This document shows positions 1 through 6,495 of a stretch of DNA of 15,749 bases, piece after piece. The stretch comes from Acidithiobacillus_B sp049965315 (GTDB lineage: Bacteria; Pseudomonadota; Gammaproteobacteria; Acidithiobacillales; Acidithiobacillaceae), in assembly GCF_049965315.1 (NCBI RefSeq), contig NZ_JBMFWL010000040.1, positions 1-15,749 on the forward strand, read 5' to 3'. A program made the position numbers and the translations under genes. The stretch's first letter is position 1; each line of letters begins with the position of its first letter. Under the pieces are notes generated by a model, which had not been told where the DNA came from, ran no database searches, and saw only the letters and a program-made list of their open reading frames with translations.

Positions 1-119
1 AAGGTGCCAGGACTGCGATTCATGCTCCGGGCCAAGGCTCTCAGGCTCTGCCCGGCATTCAGCCCTCTCTGCATCTGATTTCTCTCATCGACACTCAACT
101 GATTGTAATGCTTGCCCAT
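1..119 (-). CDS. IS30-family transposase, N-terminal 39 residues (partial)
   Basis: This is the start of a transposase that would excise and reinsert the IS30-like element. Read on the minus strand from the ATG at 119-117, it begins MGKHYNQLSVDERNQMQRGL and continues with NAGQSLRALARSMNRSPGT. That matches the usual IS30 N-terminus: an H-Y-x-x-L-x-x-x-E-R start, then a helix-turn-helix with the S-L-R-x-(I/L)-A-R core. A very strong Shine-Dalgarno (GGAGGTGA) ends 3 nt before the ATG, which fixes the start. Family members are usually 300-400 residues, so about nine tenths of the gene lies beyond the left edge, and the catalytic DDE domain cannot be assessed. Confidence 0.75.
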   Translation of the reverse strand, partial: MGKHYNQLSVDERNQMQRGLNAGQSLRALARSMNRSPGT

Positions 120-175
120 TTATCACCTCCGGTCCCTTTGGACCATAGGTGTTGCAGTTCATTCTGGAGCGCGCC
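1..175 (-). mobile_element. Left end of an IS30-family insertion sequence (partial)
   Basis: The minus strand carries the 5' part of an IS30-type transposase that runs off the window at base 1. Outside it, about 148-175 (+ strand GGTGTTGCAGTTCATTCTGG, then AGCGCGCC) resembles the terminal inverted repeats of IS30 relatives, which often contain GGTGTTGCA near the transposase start. The boundary is therefore placed near 175, with a few bases of uncertainty. The other end and the target duplication lie outside the window. A small hairpin (GGTCC CTTT GGACC, 131-144) sits between the repeat and the ribosome binding site. The element abuts a nif gene remnant. Confidence 0.65.
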
Positions 176-231
176 TAGTAAATTCCGCCGTGGAGATGAT
201 CGAGCAATTCCCTGCGGTGGCGCGTTATTGA
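175..231 (+). pseudogene. 3' remnant of a NifX-associated (DUF269) gene, cut by the IS30 element
   Basis: An open frame with no start codon runs from the IS boundary to TGA at 229-231 and reads LVNSAVEMIEQFPAVARY. The C-terminus of the NifX-associated DUF269 protein family typically ends in a helix of this kind (L-V-x-x-A-x-x-(M/L)-I-x-x-F-P-x-V-A-R). That family normally sits between nifX and the CCE_0567-type gene, which is exactly the gene that follows here, 24 nt downstream. I infer that the IS30-like element inserted near the 3' end of this gene, or that recombination at the IS removed the rest. The match rests on only 18 residues plus synteny. Confidence 0.5.
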
Positions 232-255
232 CGCGATCGAACGGAGGACGCAGTC

Positions 256-519
256 ATGTCAGACATACTGGAAATGGAACTGGTCGTAGAGGAACAAACC
301 CGGCACTGGGAGTCGATCATGGATGAGAAGGAGGCGTTGAAAGCGGAAATCAAAAAACTGAATGCCCAGGCAACACGATTGAAAATGGATCTCCATGATC
401 TCGCCGAGGATCTCCCCATCGGCTGGGAAAACATCATGGATCTCGCCTTGCACACGCATACCGCGTACAGCGAGCTGGCGGCCGCCCGGGAGCGCCTGGC
501 CGCCTTTGCGGGAGGATAA
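256..519 (+). CDS. CCE_0567/Rop-like family nif accessory protein
   Basis: This is a small acidic helical protein of 87 aa. The core ALKAEIKKLNAQATRLKMDL followed by HDLAEDLP..W is the signature of the Rop-like family (PF05082; CCE_0567 family metalloprotein), found almost only in nif clusters beside the DUF269 gene. A two-helix hairpin is expected, with the break near residues 52-57 (EDLPIGW). Its exact job in nitrogenase cofactor assembly is not established; structural work on a cyanobacterial member suggested metal binding. The ATG at 256 follows GGAGGA by 7 nt. The stop lies 5 nt before fdxB, so the two are co-transcribed. The N-terminus is about 20 residues longer than the core family domain. 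Confidence 0.85.
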   Translation: MSDILEMELVVEEQTRHWESIMDEKEALKAEIKKLNAQATRLKMDLHDLAEDLPIGWENIMDLALHTHTAYSELAAARERLAAFAGG

Positions 520-524
520 AGCCC

Positions 525-830
525 ATGACCACCCTTACCGCACGTACCAAGGGCGGGCTCGCCTGGACCCCCCACTTCGTGGAGCAGCTCAACGAGGAAA
601 AGTGCATCGGCTGCGGGCGCTGCTTCCGCGCCTGCGGCCGGGGCGTGCTGCTGCTCAAGGGCATCAATGAAGACGGGGAGATGGTGGCGGCGGACGACGA
701 TGAGGCGGAGCGCAAAGTGATGACCATCGACCACCCGGAGCTGTGCATCGGTTGCGAGGCCTGTTCCCGGGCGTGCCCCAAGGATTGCTATACCCACGCC
801 GCCATCGAAAGCGAGCCGCTACTCGCCTAG
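525..830 (+). CDS. fdxB: Ferredoxin III, nif-specific (2x[4Fe-4S])
   Basis: This is a 101-aa cytoplasmic ferredoxin, thought to carry electrons for nitrogenase or for cofactor synthesis. The first cluster motif is C27-x2-C30-x2-C33-x3-C37 (CIGCGRCFRACG). The second is C74-x2-C77-x2-C80-x3-C84-x3-C88 (CIGCEACSRACPKDC). The 36-residue acidic spacer and the Gly instead of Pro after the fourth Cys of site one are typical of the nif-specific ferredoxin III (FdxB) family. Length is normal. GGAGG at 510-514 lies 10 nt before the ATG, and the upstream stop codon ends 5 nt before it. nifQ follows 30 nt downstream in the same operon. Confidence 0.93.
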   Translation: MTTLTARTKGGLAWTPHFVEQLNEEKCIGCGRCFRACGRGVLLLKGINEDGEMVAADDDEAERKVMTIDHPELCIGCEACSRACPKDCYTHAAIESEPLLA

Positions 831-860
831 CCCAGGACACCCGCCGGCAAGGAGGAAGAA

Positions 861-1520
861 ATGCCCTCTCCCATTTACGATTATTTGATGGCAGCTCGCG
901 ACCCTCGGGAAGACCCGGAGGATGCCCGTCTTTTCGCCTTGAGCATCAGTTTCCACGCCCAAGGCCAGACCGGTGCCCTGGGCGCCGCCCTGGGTCTGCC
1001 ACCGACGGACTTCCGCCATCTGCTGAACCGCTATTTCCCCCGGGCCCTCGATGCCAAGCCCTTTGACCAGTGCATGAAGGTCTATCTTCATCTTTCCGCC
1101 GGTGGGCATTTTCTGTGTCGCTGCTACGGCGGACACGGGGATCCCCAAGCCGCTCCACGGGAGCAAGAGGCGGCCGATTTACGTCAGCTTTTCCTCAAGC
1201 ATCGTGGGGGATCCGGAGAGGAAGAGGAATGGTTTGCCTCCCTCATCGCCACAGCCTGCATGGGGAATGATCATCTCTGGCAAGACCTGGGATTCACCGG
1301 CCGCGACGATTTGAGCGATTTGCTCCGCCGCCATTTTCCCGATCTCCATGCCAGGAATAGCGGCAACATGAAATGGAAGAAATTTTTCTACAAACAGCTC
1401 TGCGACCAGGCGGCGGTGTCCCTCTGCCAGGCGCCGAGCTGTAGCGTTTGCAATGACTACGGTAAATGTTTCGGTCCCGAAGACGCCGCCGGCTGGAACA
1501 TGCTGGCCGGAATTCGCTAA
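861..1520 (+). CDS. nifQ: NifQ, molybdenum donor for FeMo-cofactor synthesis
   Basis: NifQ is an iron-sulfur protein that delivers molybdenum to NifEN/NifH during FeMo-cofactor assembly. The C-terminal half carries the family hallmark MKWKKFFYKQLCDQAAVSLC. This leads into the cluster-binding pattern C-x4-C-x2-C-x5-C (CQAPSCSVCNDYGKC), directly before FGPED. The protein is 219 aa, within the usual range. The N-terminal half is the ordinary alpha-helical, less conserved NifQ region. The start is supported by AAGGAGGA at 849-856, ending 4 nt before the ATG. It is the third gene of the truncated nif operon, and the next gene starts 35 nt after its stop. Confidence 0.95.
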   Translation: MPSPIYDYLMAARDPREDPEDARLFALSISFHAQGQTGALGAALGLPPTDFRHLLNRYFPRALDAKPFDQCMKVYLHLSAGGHFLCRCYGGHGDPQAAPREQEAADLRQLFLKHRGGSGEEEEWFASLIATACMGNDHLWQDLGFTGRDDLSDLLRRHFPDLHARNSGNMKWKKFFYKQLCDQAAVSLCQAPSCSVCNDYGKCFGPEDAAGWNMLAGIR

Positions 1521-1555
1521 CTTTCAACCAATCATCGCCAAAGGATAACAGCAAT

Positions 1556-2146
1556 ATGAGCAGCATCGAAAAAACCGCATTTGGCCAACTGGATGCCGAT
1601 AAGCGCCTGCAAAATCCAGTGTTCAAGGACTGGACAAAAAAGCCCGGAAGGTTCGGCTTTCGCGGCGAGATCGCATTGAAATTTGCAGCGAATATTGCGG
1701 ACGAGGCCCGGCCCCCGGAGATCGTGGCCGCGCAGGTCATTGCCGTTGCCGAGGAAGGCAAATCCGGCATCGACTTTCTCGCCTGTTATCTCCTGTCTTT
1801 TGCTTATCTCGAACCGTTGGTGGATGCGCTGCGCGGGGCGCTGGTCCCTGGCGGAAAATATTTCCTGTTCTGCAACAATATCGATCTCAGCAAACGCTAT
1901 CAGGTAAGCTACGAAGGCGTTTCCTTCTATATACTCCCCATTGATGAGGCTACGGTATACAATGAAACGCTGGAACTTTTTTACATCGAGCGCAATGACC
2001 TGAAGAAACTGGACACCGCTGGCAAGACGGATCGCATGGCGGATGCCGCGATGAAGTTTAGCGCCGTGTTCCCGGAGATCACCTATGCGGAGGGGCTAGC
2101 TTTGATGGGTCCCGTGCGGGATCCGGGCGCCAACCGTCCGGTGTAA
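1556..2146 (+). CDS. Hypothetical protein at the end of the nif operon
   Basis: I do not recognise this 196-aa protein. The ATG at 1556 is preferred over an in-frame start at 1466 that lies inside nifQ, because AAAGGA precedes it by 9 nt. No signal peptide or clear membrane segment is visible. The middle has an alternating helix/strand pattern, with LVDALRGALVPGGKYFLFCN followed by strand-rich sequence (VSFYILPID). This loosely resembles the post-motif II part of Rossmann methyltransferases, but no SAM-binding glycine motif is visible, so I make no functional call. Codon use is visibly more AT-rich than in nifQ. It ends 15 bp from the convergent ftsI-like gene. Its position suggests a nitrogen-fixation role, by inference only. 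Confidence 0.7.
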   Translation: MSSIEKTAFGQLDADKRLQNPVFKDWTKKPGRFGFRGEIALKFAANIADEARPPEIVAAQVIAVAEEGKSGIDFLACYLLSFAYLEPLVDALRGALVPGGKYFLFCNNIDLSKRYQVSYEGVSFYILPIDEATVYNETLELFYIERNDLKKLDTAGKTDRMADAAMKFSAVFPEITYAEGLALMGPVRDPGANRPV

Positions 2147-2161
2147 ATACGGCCCGTCTCA

Positions 2162-3910
2162 TCATTGGCCGCCGCCCTCGGCCCAGATTTCCGCCTGAGC
2201 CGTGGTGATTCGCGGTGCCTGCAGACGGCACCGTCTTTTGCCGCACCATGGCGGAGCGATGTCCAGTTGCTCCAGGGCGTGCTCCATGGTGACGCGAAAG
2301 ACGGGGGCTGCCTCGACGCCACCGAAGTTCCAGAACTTGTCGCTATCGCGCAGGGTCACGGCCATCACCAGTTGCGGGTCCTTGCCCGGCGCAAAGCCTA
2401 CGAAGGTCGCATTGGTGCGGTGCCGATAAAAGCCGCCCTTGCCGTTGGCCAGATCCGCAGTGCCGGTCTTGCCCGCCACCGCGTAGCCGGGAATGGCGGC
2501 GAGGATGCCGGTACCGTTGGGCTCGGCCACGCTGCGCAGCCAGCGGCGCAGGTCGTCGGCCACCCAGGAAGGCATGATGCGGCGGCGCCGGCGAGCCTGA
2601 CCCAGAAGAAGGTCGGGGCGCACGTGGTAGCCACCATTGGCCAGAGCCGCGTAGGCGTCGGCCAGTTGCAGGGTGGTGACGGAGACGCCATAGCCCAGCG
2701 AGATGGTGGCATGGCGCGCCCGTCCCCAGCCCTGCCAGGGCGGCAGGACGCCGGAGGTGGCACCCGGATAACCCAGACTGGGGCTCCGGCCAAAGCCGGC
2801 GGCGCGATACATGGCATAAAGGGCACGGCGGGGGGTGCGCAGGGAGATCTTGGCCGCGCCGATGCAACTGGAATACTTGAGGATATGCTCGATATTCAAG
2901 ACATGGTGGCGCACATCGTCGGTAACGGTGTAGCCATCCACGACCAAGGGCTGCCAGACGTTGAAGCGGGCCGCTGGGCTGACGCTATGGGTGGCCAGCG
3001 CCGCCGCCACCACGAAGGGTTTCATCACCGAGCCCGGCTCAAAGGCCTGATGCACGGCGTTGTTGCTATAATCGGCCGGATCGCTGCAGCTTCCCAGGGC
3101 GTTGGGGTTGCAACTGGGTACGCTCACCATGGCGAGGATCTGGCCGCTGTGAACATTCATCACCACCGCTGACGCATCCATCGCGCCAAAATGCCGTTGG
3201 GCCGCCAGCAGGGTCAGGTAGGCCCAATATTGGATCTGCGGATCGATGGTCAGGTGCAGGTTGTGCCCGGATCGGGGCAGACGCAGGATCCGGTCCACAT
3301 GCAGGATCTGCCCGCGGGCGTCCACCAAGACCTTCTCCCTGCCGGGGCTTGCCGACAACCAGTGATTGTAGCCCAGCTCCAGGCCCGCGGCCCCGTGATG
3401 GGCGATGTTCACCAGCCCCAACAGGGGCGCGGTAACGGGGCCCAGGGGATAAAAGGTCCGGCTGGTGGCCTGCACATGCAGGCCCGGCACGCCCAAGGCC
3501 AGCACCGCCTGCCCCAAGGCCGGAGAAGCCTGGCGCAGCAGGTACGCGTAATCGGCCCCACCCCTGGCGACCCGCCGTGCCAAGGCGCCGGTGGAAAGGC
3601 CCAGTGCCCGGGCCACCTGCCCCCAGCGGGCGCGATGACGCGCGAAGACGCTGGGATCGGCCCAGATGGTGACGGCCGGCACGTTCAAGGCCAAGGGCAT
3701 CCCGTTGCGGGCATAGATGATGCCTCGCTCGCTCGGCAAGGGCAGTTCCCGCAGGTAGCGTAGGCGCCCCTGCGCCCGTAGCGCGCTCCCCTGCGCCCAT
3801 TGCAAGGTATAATCCCGAGCAAGGATGATGGCCAAACCGAGAAGGATGAGACTGACGACCCAGCGGGCGCGGCCGCTGGGCAGCAAGGGAATGCGCGCGC
3901 TACGCGCCAT
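2162..3910 (-). CDS. ftsI: FtsI-like (PBP3 class B) peptidoglycan D,D-transpeptidase, atypical SxN motif
   Basis: A class B penicillin-binding protein of 582 aa, expected to be anchored in the inner membrane and to cross-link septal peptidoglycan. A membrane anchor spans about residues 17-33. The pedestal domain follows (PLPSERGIIYARNGMPLAL at 57-75), then the transpeptidase domain. The nucleophile motif is S294-V-M-K297 within EPGSVMKPF, and the third motif is K481-T-G-T within VAGKTGTA. The EPGS context and the AEPNGTG..IPGYAVAGKTG region mark FtsI rather than MrdA. The second motif reads S347-S-C349, where FtsI proteins have SSN. The gene stands apart from the usual mra/mur division cluster, next to rlpA, so it may be a second paralogue. 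No strong ribosome binding site precedes the ATG at 3910. Confidence 0.88.
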   Translation of the reverse strand: MARSARIPLLPSGRARWVVSLILLGLAIILARDYTLQWAQGSALRAQGRLRYLRELPLPSERGIIYARNGMPLALNVPAVTIWADPSVFARHRARWGQVARALGLSTGALARRVARGGADYAYLLRQASPALGQAVLALGVPGLHVQATSRTFYPLGPVTAPLLGLVNIAHHGAAGLELGYNHWLSASPGREKVLVDARGQILHVDRILRLPRSGHNLHLTIDPQIQYWAYLTLLAAQRHFGAMDASAVVMNVHSGQILAMVSVPSCNPNALGSCSDPADYSNNAVHQAFEPGSVMKPFVVAAALATHSVSPAARFNVWQPLVVDGYTVTDDVRHHVLNIEHILKYSSCIGAAKISLRTPRRALYAMYRAAGFGRSPSLGYPGATSGVLPPWQGWGRARHATISLGYGVSVTTLQLADAYAALANGGYHVRPDLLLGQARRRRRIMPSWVADDLRRWLRSVAEPNGTGILAAIPGYAVAGKTGTADLANGKGGFYRHRTNATFVGFAPGKDPQLVMAVTLRDSDKFWNFGGVEAAPVFRVTMEHALEQLDIAPPWCGKRRCRLQAPRITTAQAEIWAEGGGQ

Positions 3911-4009
3911 CAGGACGCCGTAAGGAACAGAAACATTTTCATCAGACTGCCCACGGGTTCTGGAAGTTCCGCCAACCGATGAAAGAATGCGGCTAACCCG
4001 CTGCAGGGC

Positions 4010-4039
4010 TTGATGTTTCGATAAAAGATCCCCTAGAAT
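4010..4039 (+). promoter_or_regulatory. Putative sigma70-type promoter for rlpA
   Basis: TTGATG (4010-4015) and TAGAAT (4034-4039) are separated by 18 bp. They match the -35 consensus at 4 of 6 positions and the -10 consensus at 5 of 6. They lie 27 bp upstream of the rlpA ATG in the 156-bp gap between the divergent ftsI-like and rlpA genes. No equally good promoter was found for the minus-strand gene in this gap. Confidence 0.45.
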
Positions 4040-4066
4040 GATCCAAGCTCATTGGATGGCAGGACC

Positions 4067-5014
4067 ATGCACTCACGCATTGATCTCCATTGGTTCCGGC
4101 TCAGCGCCTTTGCCATGGCCGCAGCGGCGCTGTCGGGTTGCGCCAGCATGTCCGGCAACGTAGCGCCCGTGGCCACGGGTTACGGTTCCGCCAGGGTGGC
4201 CTCCGGCTACGCCGGCAACGACTATTGCTACGCCCCGCCCGCCGATCTCAACGCCGCCTACAATCAACCCTATCAGATTGATGGACAAAGCTATTACCCC
4301 ATGCGCAGCAGCACCGGCTACGACCGGCGCGGCATTGCCTCGTGGTATGGGTGGGAGTCGGGCACCGTCACGGCCATGGGTACGGCCTTCCGCCCCCGGG
4401 CACTGACCGCGGCGAGCCGGACCCTGCCCTTGCCCTGCTGTGCGCGGGTGACCAACCTCGACAACGGCCGCAGCGTCGTGGTGCTGGTGGATGATCGCGG
4501 TCCTTTCGTGGCTGGGCGCATCATGGACCTCTCCTATGGCGCCGCGCGGGTCCTGGGGATGGTCGGGCAAGGCACGGCGGAAGTGCAGGTCCAGGTCATC
4601 CCCAGCGGCAACACCGCGCTTCCGCCGCCACCCCCGCCGGAAGTATTGCCGGTGGCCCGGCGGGTGATCTCCGCGCCGTCTCCCGCCGCGCAACCCCGCA
4701 TGATCCCGGTACGCCTGCCCCCGCCCGCCGCCATCCCGGCTCCCCGGCCCCTGCCGGCAGTGCAGACGCAGCCGCCGGCATTATTCCTGCAAACGGCCCA
4801 GCTCATGAGCCTGAATGAGGCCAATCGCGAGCGTCGGCGCCTCAACGATTTTGGGATCAGCACGGCGGTACTGGTGCCCGTAACCAGCCATGGACAAGCA
4901 TTTTATCGGGTCCGCATTGGCCCGCTGGCACCCAATTCGTCCCCGGCCACTTTCCTGGCCAGCTTACGGCGCCTGCAATTGGGAGATTTTTCCGTGGCCA
5001 CCCAGTACGGCTAG
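4067..5014 (+). CDS. rlpA: RlpA-family septal-ring lipoprotein with SPOR domain
   Basis: RlpA proteins are outer-membrane lipoproteins that bind denuded glycan at the septum, and in some species they are lytic transglycosylases. This 315-aa form has a lipoprotein signal with lipobox L-S-G-C25. The RlpA double-psi barrel (about 85-175) contains GIASWYG, TLPLP, RVTNLDNGRSVVV and D142-D-R-G-P-F. A Pro-rich linker (about 180-240) and a C-terminal SPOR domain (about 240-315) follow. The ATG at 4067 is chosen over a TTG at 4052 because it gives a normal signal peptide. The TANGE and LTAAH positions of the family read TAMGT (T106) and LTAAS (S117), so the usual Glu and His are missing while D143 remains. 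It may bind glycan without cleaving it. Confidence 0.88.
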   Translation: MHSRIDLHWFRLSAFAMAAAALSGCASMSGNVAPVATGYGSARVASGYAGNDYCYAPPADLNAAYNQPYQIDGQSYYPMRSSTGYDRRGIASWYGWESGTVTAMGTAFRPRALTAASRTLPLPCCARVTNLDNGRSVVVLVDDRGPFVAGRIMDLSYGAARVLGMVGQGTAEVQVQVIPSGNTALPPPPPPEVLPVARRVISAPSPAAQPRMIPVRLPPPAAIPAPRPLPAVQTQPPALFLQTAQLMSLNEANRERRRLNDFGISTAVLVPVTSHGQAFYRVRIGPLAPNSSPATFLASLRRLQLGDFSVATQYG

Positions 5015-5052
5015 CCAAACCCGAAATTCCCCGGGCGGCCGCCGGAAAGGGC

Positions 5053-5433
5053 TCACGACATCAAAAAATCATGCAGCGCGTCGCGGGTCTTGACCAGGTC
5101 GCCGGAAACCCCGGCCAGCTCCGTCGTCAGGCTTTCCAGCCATTCGCCAATGGCCAGATCATCGCGCTTGAGCACGACCCCGCGCACTTCCCTGGCGCGA
5201 AGGGCGCGCAGGCCCGCGCCTTCCCGCTCCAGATGAAACTGAAAGTTCTGGGTGCGGATGGAAAGCCCCTCCACATGACTGGTCTTGGAGAAGAGGCCAT
5301 CCTTTTTCCGGCGCACTTCCACCTGGCCGGGAAAGCCCGCTTCCAGGGAAGCCGCCAGGGCCTCGAAAAAGGCCTTGATGTCCCCCTGGGACTTGCGCAT
5401 CCAGGCCGCTTGCAGGTCAAATGCCTCGCTCAT
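5053..5433 (-). CDS. Hypothetical protein, last gene of the PspA/YbjQ operon
   Basis: This 126-aa soluble protein is not recognised. Its start overlaps the stop of the preceding gene as ATGA (5430-5433), so translation is probably coupled. A longer in-frame extension to 5553 exists but lies wholly inside the preceding gene and is less likely. The predicted layout is an N-terminal helix (about 1-32), a strand-rich charged middle (QVEVRRKK, SIRTQNFQFHLERE, EVRGVVLKRDD), then C-terminal helices to the end. There are no Cys residues, signal peptide or membrane segments. Tight packing with pspA and the YbjQ-domain genes suggests a shared envelope role, by inference only. Confidence 0.72.
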   Translation of the reverse strand: MSEAFDLQAAWMRKSQGDIKAFFEALAASLEAGFPGQVEVRRKKDGLFSKTSHVEGLSIRTQNFQFHLEREGAGLRALRAREVRGVVLKRDDLAIGEWLESLTTELAGVSGDLVKTRDALHDFLMS

Positions 5434-5720
5434 GATCTTCCCGACGCTCCCGCATCCTTCGCCCATATCGATTTGCCCAGGATCGCCCAGATCAGCAAAA
5501 CAATCCAGGCGATACCCGACCATCCCAGGGCAATATTGAGCACCAGGACCCACAGCACATGCTCATGATGGCGGGCGCCGGCAACGATGCTCGGAATAAA
5601 GTAAATGAAGAGCCCGCCAACGGCGATGAGGAGCCACCAGGCTAAATGCACGAAGATGGCGGCGATGCCCAGGCCGATCAAGGCGAGGACGACGAGGGCG
5701 ATGGCAAGGGTGGCGCTCAT
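5430..5720 (-). CDS. Superinfection-immunity (Imm_superinfect) family membrane protein
   Basis: A 96-aa inner-membrane protein with three predicted helices (about 4-26, 28-49 and 54-82). Residues 40-80 carry the family pattern: Y-F-I-P-S-I-V-A, a short basic/His loop (GARHHEHV), then LNIALGWSGIAWIVLLIWAI. This matches the PF14373 superinfection-immunity family, named after the phage T4 Imm protein that blocks DNA entry by superinfecting phage. Bacterial chromosomal members are common and mostly unstudied, so an anti-phage role is not established. The start at 5720 follows AAGGGG. It lies 12 nt after pspA and overlaps the next gene by 4 nt. Confidence 0.8.
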   Translation of the reverse strand: MSATLAIALVVLALIGLGIAAIFVHLAWWLLIAVGGLFIYFIPSIVAGARHHEHVLWVLVLNIALGWSGIAWIVLLIWAILGKSIWAKDAGASGRS

Positions 5721-5732
5721 GGTCGAAGCCCC

Positions 5733-6476
5733 TTAGGTGGCCGCTTTGTCATCGTCTTTTGCGGCGGTTTTCGGCCCTTGGTCCGTCATTTCGGCCTTGA
5801 GACGCGCCAGATCGGCATCCACGCCGCTGCTGGCGCGCAACTGGTCCAGATCCTTGTCGGTCTGGCTGCGCTGATCCAGGGGGTCATTGAGCACACCCGC
5901 CGCCATGAGGCCGTCCATGGCCTGGGCCTTGGCCTGCATCTGGCCGGTGCGGTCCTGGGCGCGGCGCAGGGCGTCGCCGGCGTCCGCCAGACCATTACCG
6001 ATGCCGGTCATGGATTCGCCCACCTTGATCTCGGACTGGGCGGCCTCCATCTGGCTTTTCATGACTTCTTTCTGGGTACGGAACTGCTCGATGCGCTCCT
6101 GCAGCTTTTGCTCGTAGTCGGTGAGCTTTTGCGCCTGGGCCGCCACGTTGTCGTGGGCGGCCTGGAGGGAGGCGATCTTCTGCAGCGCCGCTTCTTTTTC
6201 CCCCAGGGCGGCCTTGGCCAGGTCCTCGCGCTGGGCGCCGAGGGCCATCTTGGCATCGGCCTCGGCCTTGTCGGCCGCCTTTTGCGTCTGGGCCATCTGG
6301 TTTTCCAGGGAAATCCGCTCGGTGACCACGTCGGCCAGATGGCGCTTGCTGTCCTGCAGGCTTTCAATCATCTTTTCATAGGAAAGGTCCAGGGTCTCGG
6401 CGGGGTCTTCGGCCTTGTTGAGAAAGTGGTTGACCCGGGCTTCCAGGATCTCGCTTGCGTGTTTAAAGATCGACAT
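5733..6476 (-). CDS. pspA: PspA/IM30 (ESCRT-III-like) membrane-maintenance protein
   Basis: PspA/IM30/Vipp1 proteins assemble on damaged inner membranes and preserve the proton gradient. This 247-aa protein begins MSIFKHASEILEARVNHFLN, then KAEDPAETLD, the typical helix alpha0/alpha1 start of the family. A long coiled coil follows to about residue 195 (repeated K/E/Q/A heptads such as LEREL- and KLQERIEQF-type segments), then a short acidic tail. The start at 6476 is chosen because AGAGGA precedes it by 7 nt; an upstream in-frame extension to 6710 lies inside the neighbouring YbjQ gene. It is the third gene of a five-gene operon, 19 nt after the previous stop. No PspF or other regulator is encoded nearby. 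Confidence 0.88.
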   Translation of the reverse strand: MSIFKHASEILEARVNHFLNKAEDPAETLDLSYEKMIESLQDSKRHLADVVTERISLENQMAQTQKAADKAEADAKMALGAQREDLAKAALGEKEAALQKIASLQAAHDNVAAQAQKLTDYEQKLQERIEQFRTQKEVMKSQMEAAQSEIKVGESMTGIGNGLADAGDALRRAQDRTGQMQAKAQAMDGLMAAGVLNDPLDQRSQTDKDLDQLRASSGVDADLARLKAEMTDQGPKTAAKDDDKAAT

Positions 6477-6495
6477 GACAATCCTCTCGATAGGG

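Noticed and set aside
139..157. TTTGGACCATAGGTGTTGCA as a sigma54 (-24/-12) nif promoter
   Set aside because: The GG and GC dinucleotides are 12 nt apart instead of 10, and the sequence belongs to the IS terminal repeat.
5015..5052. GC-rich palindrome (GGCGGCCGCC at 5036-5045) as a bidirectional terminator between rlpA and the 126-aa gene
   Set aside because: The stem is short and no proper T-tract follows it on either strand, so I cannot support a terminator.
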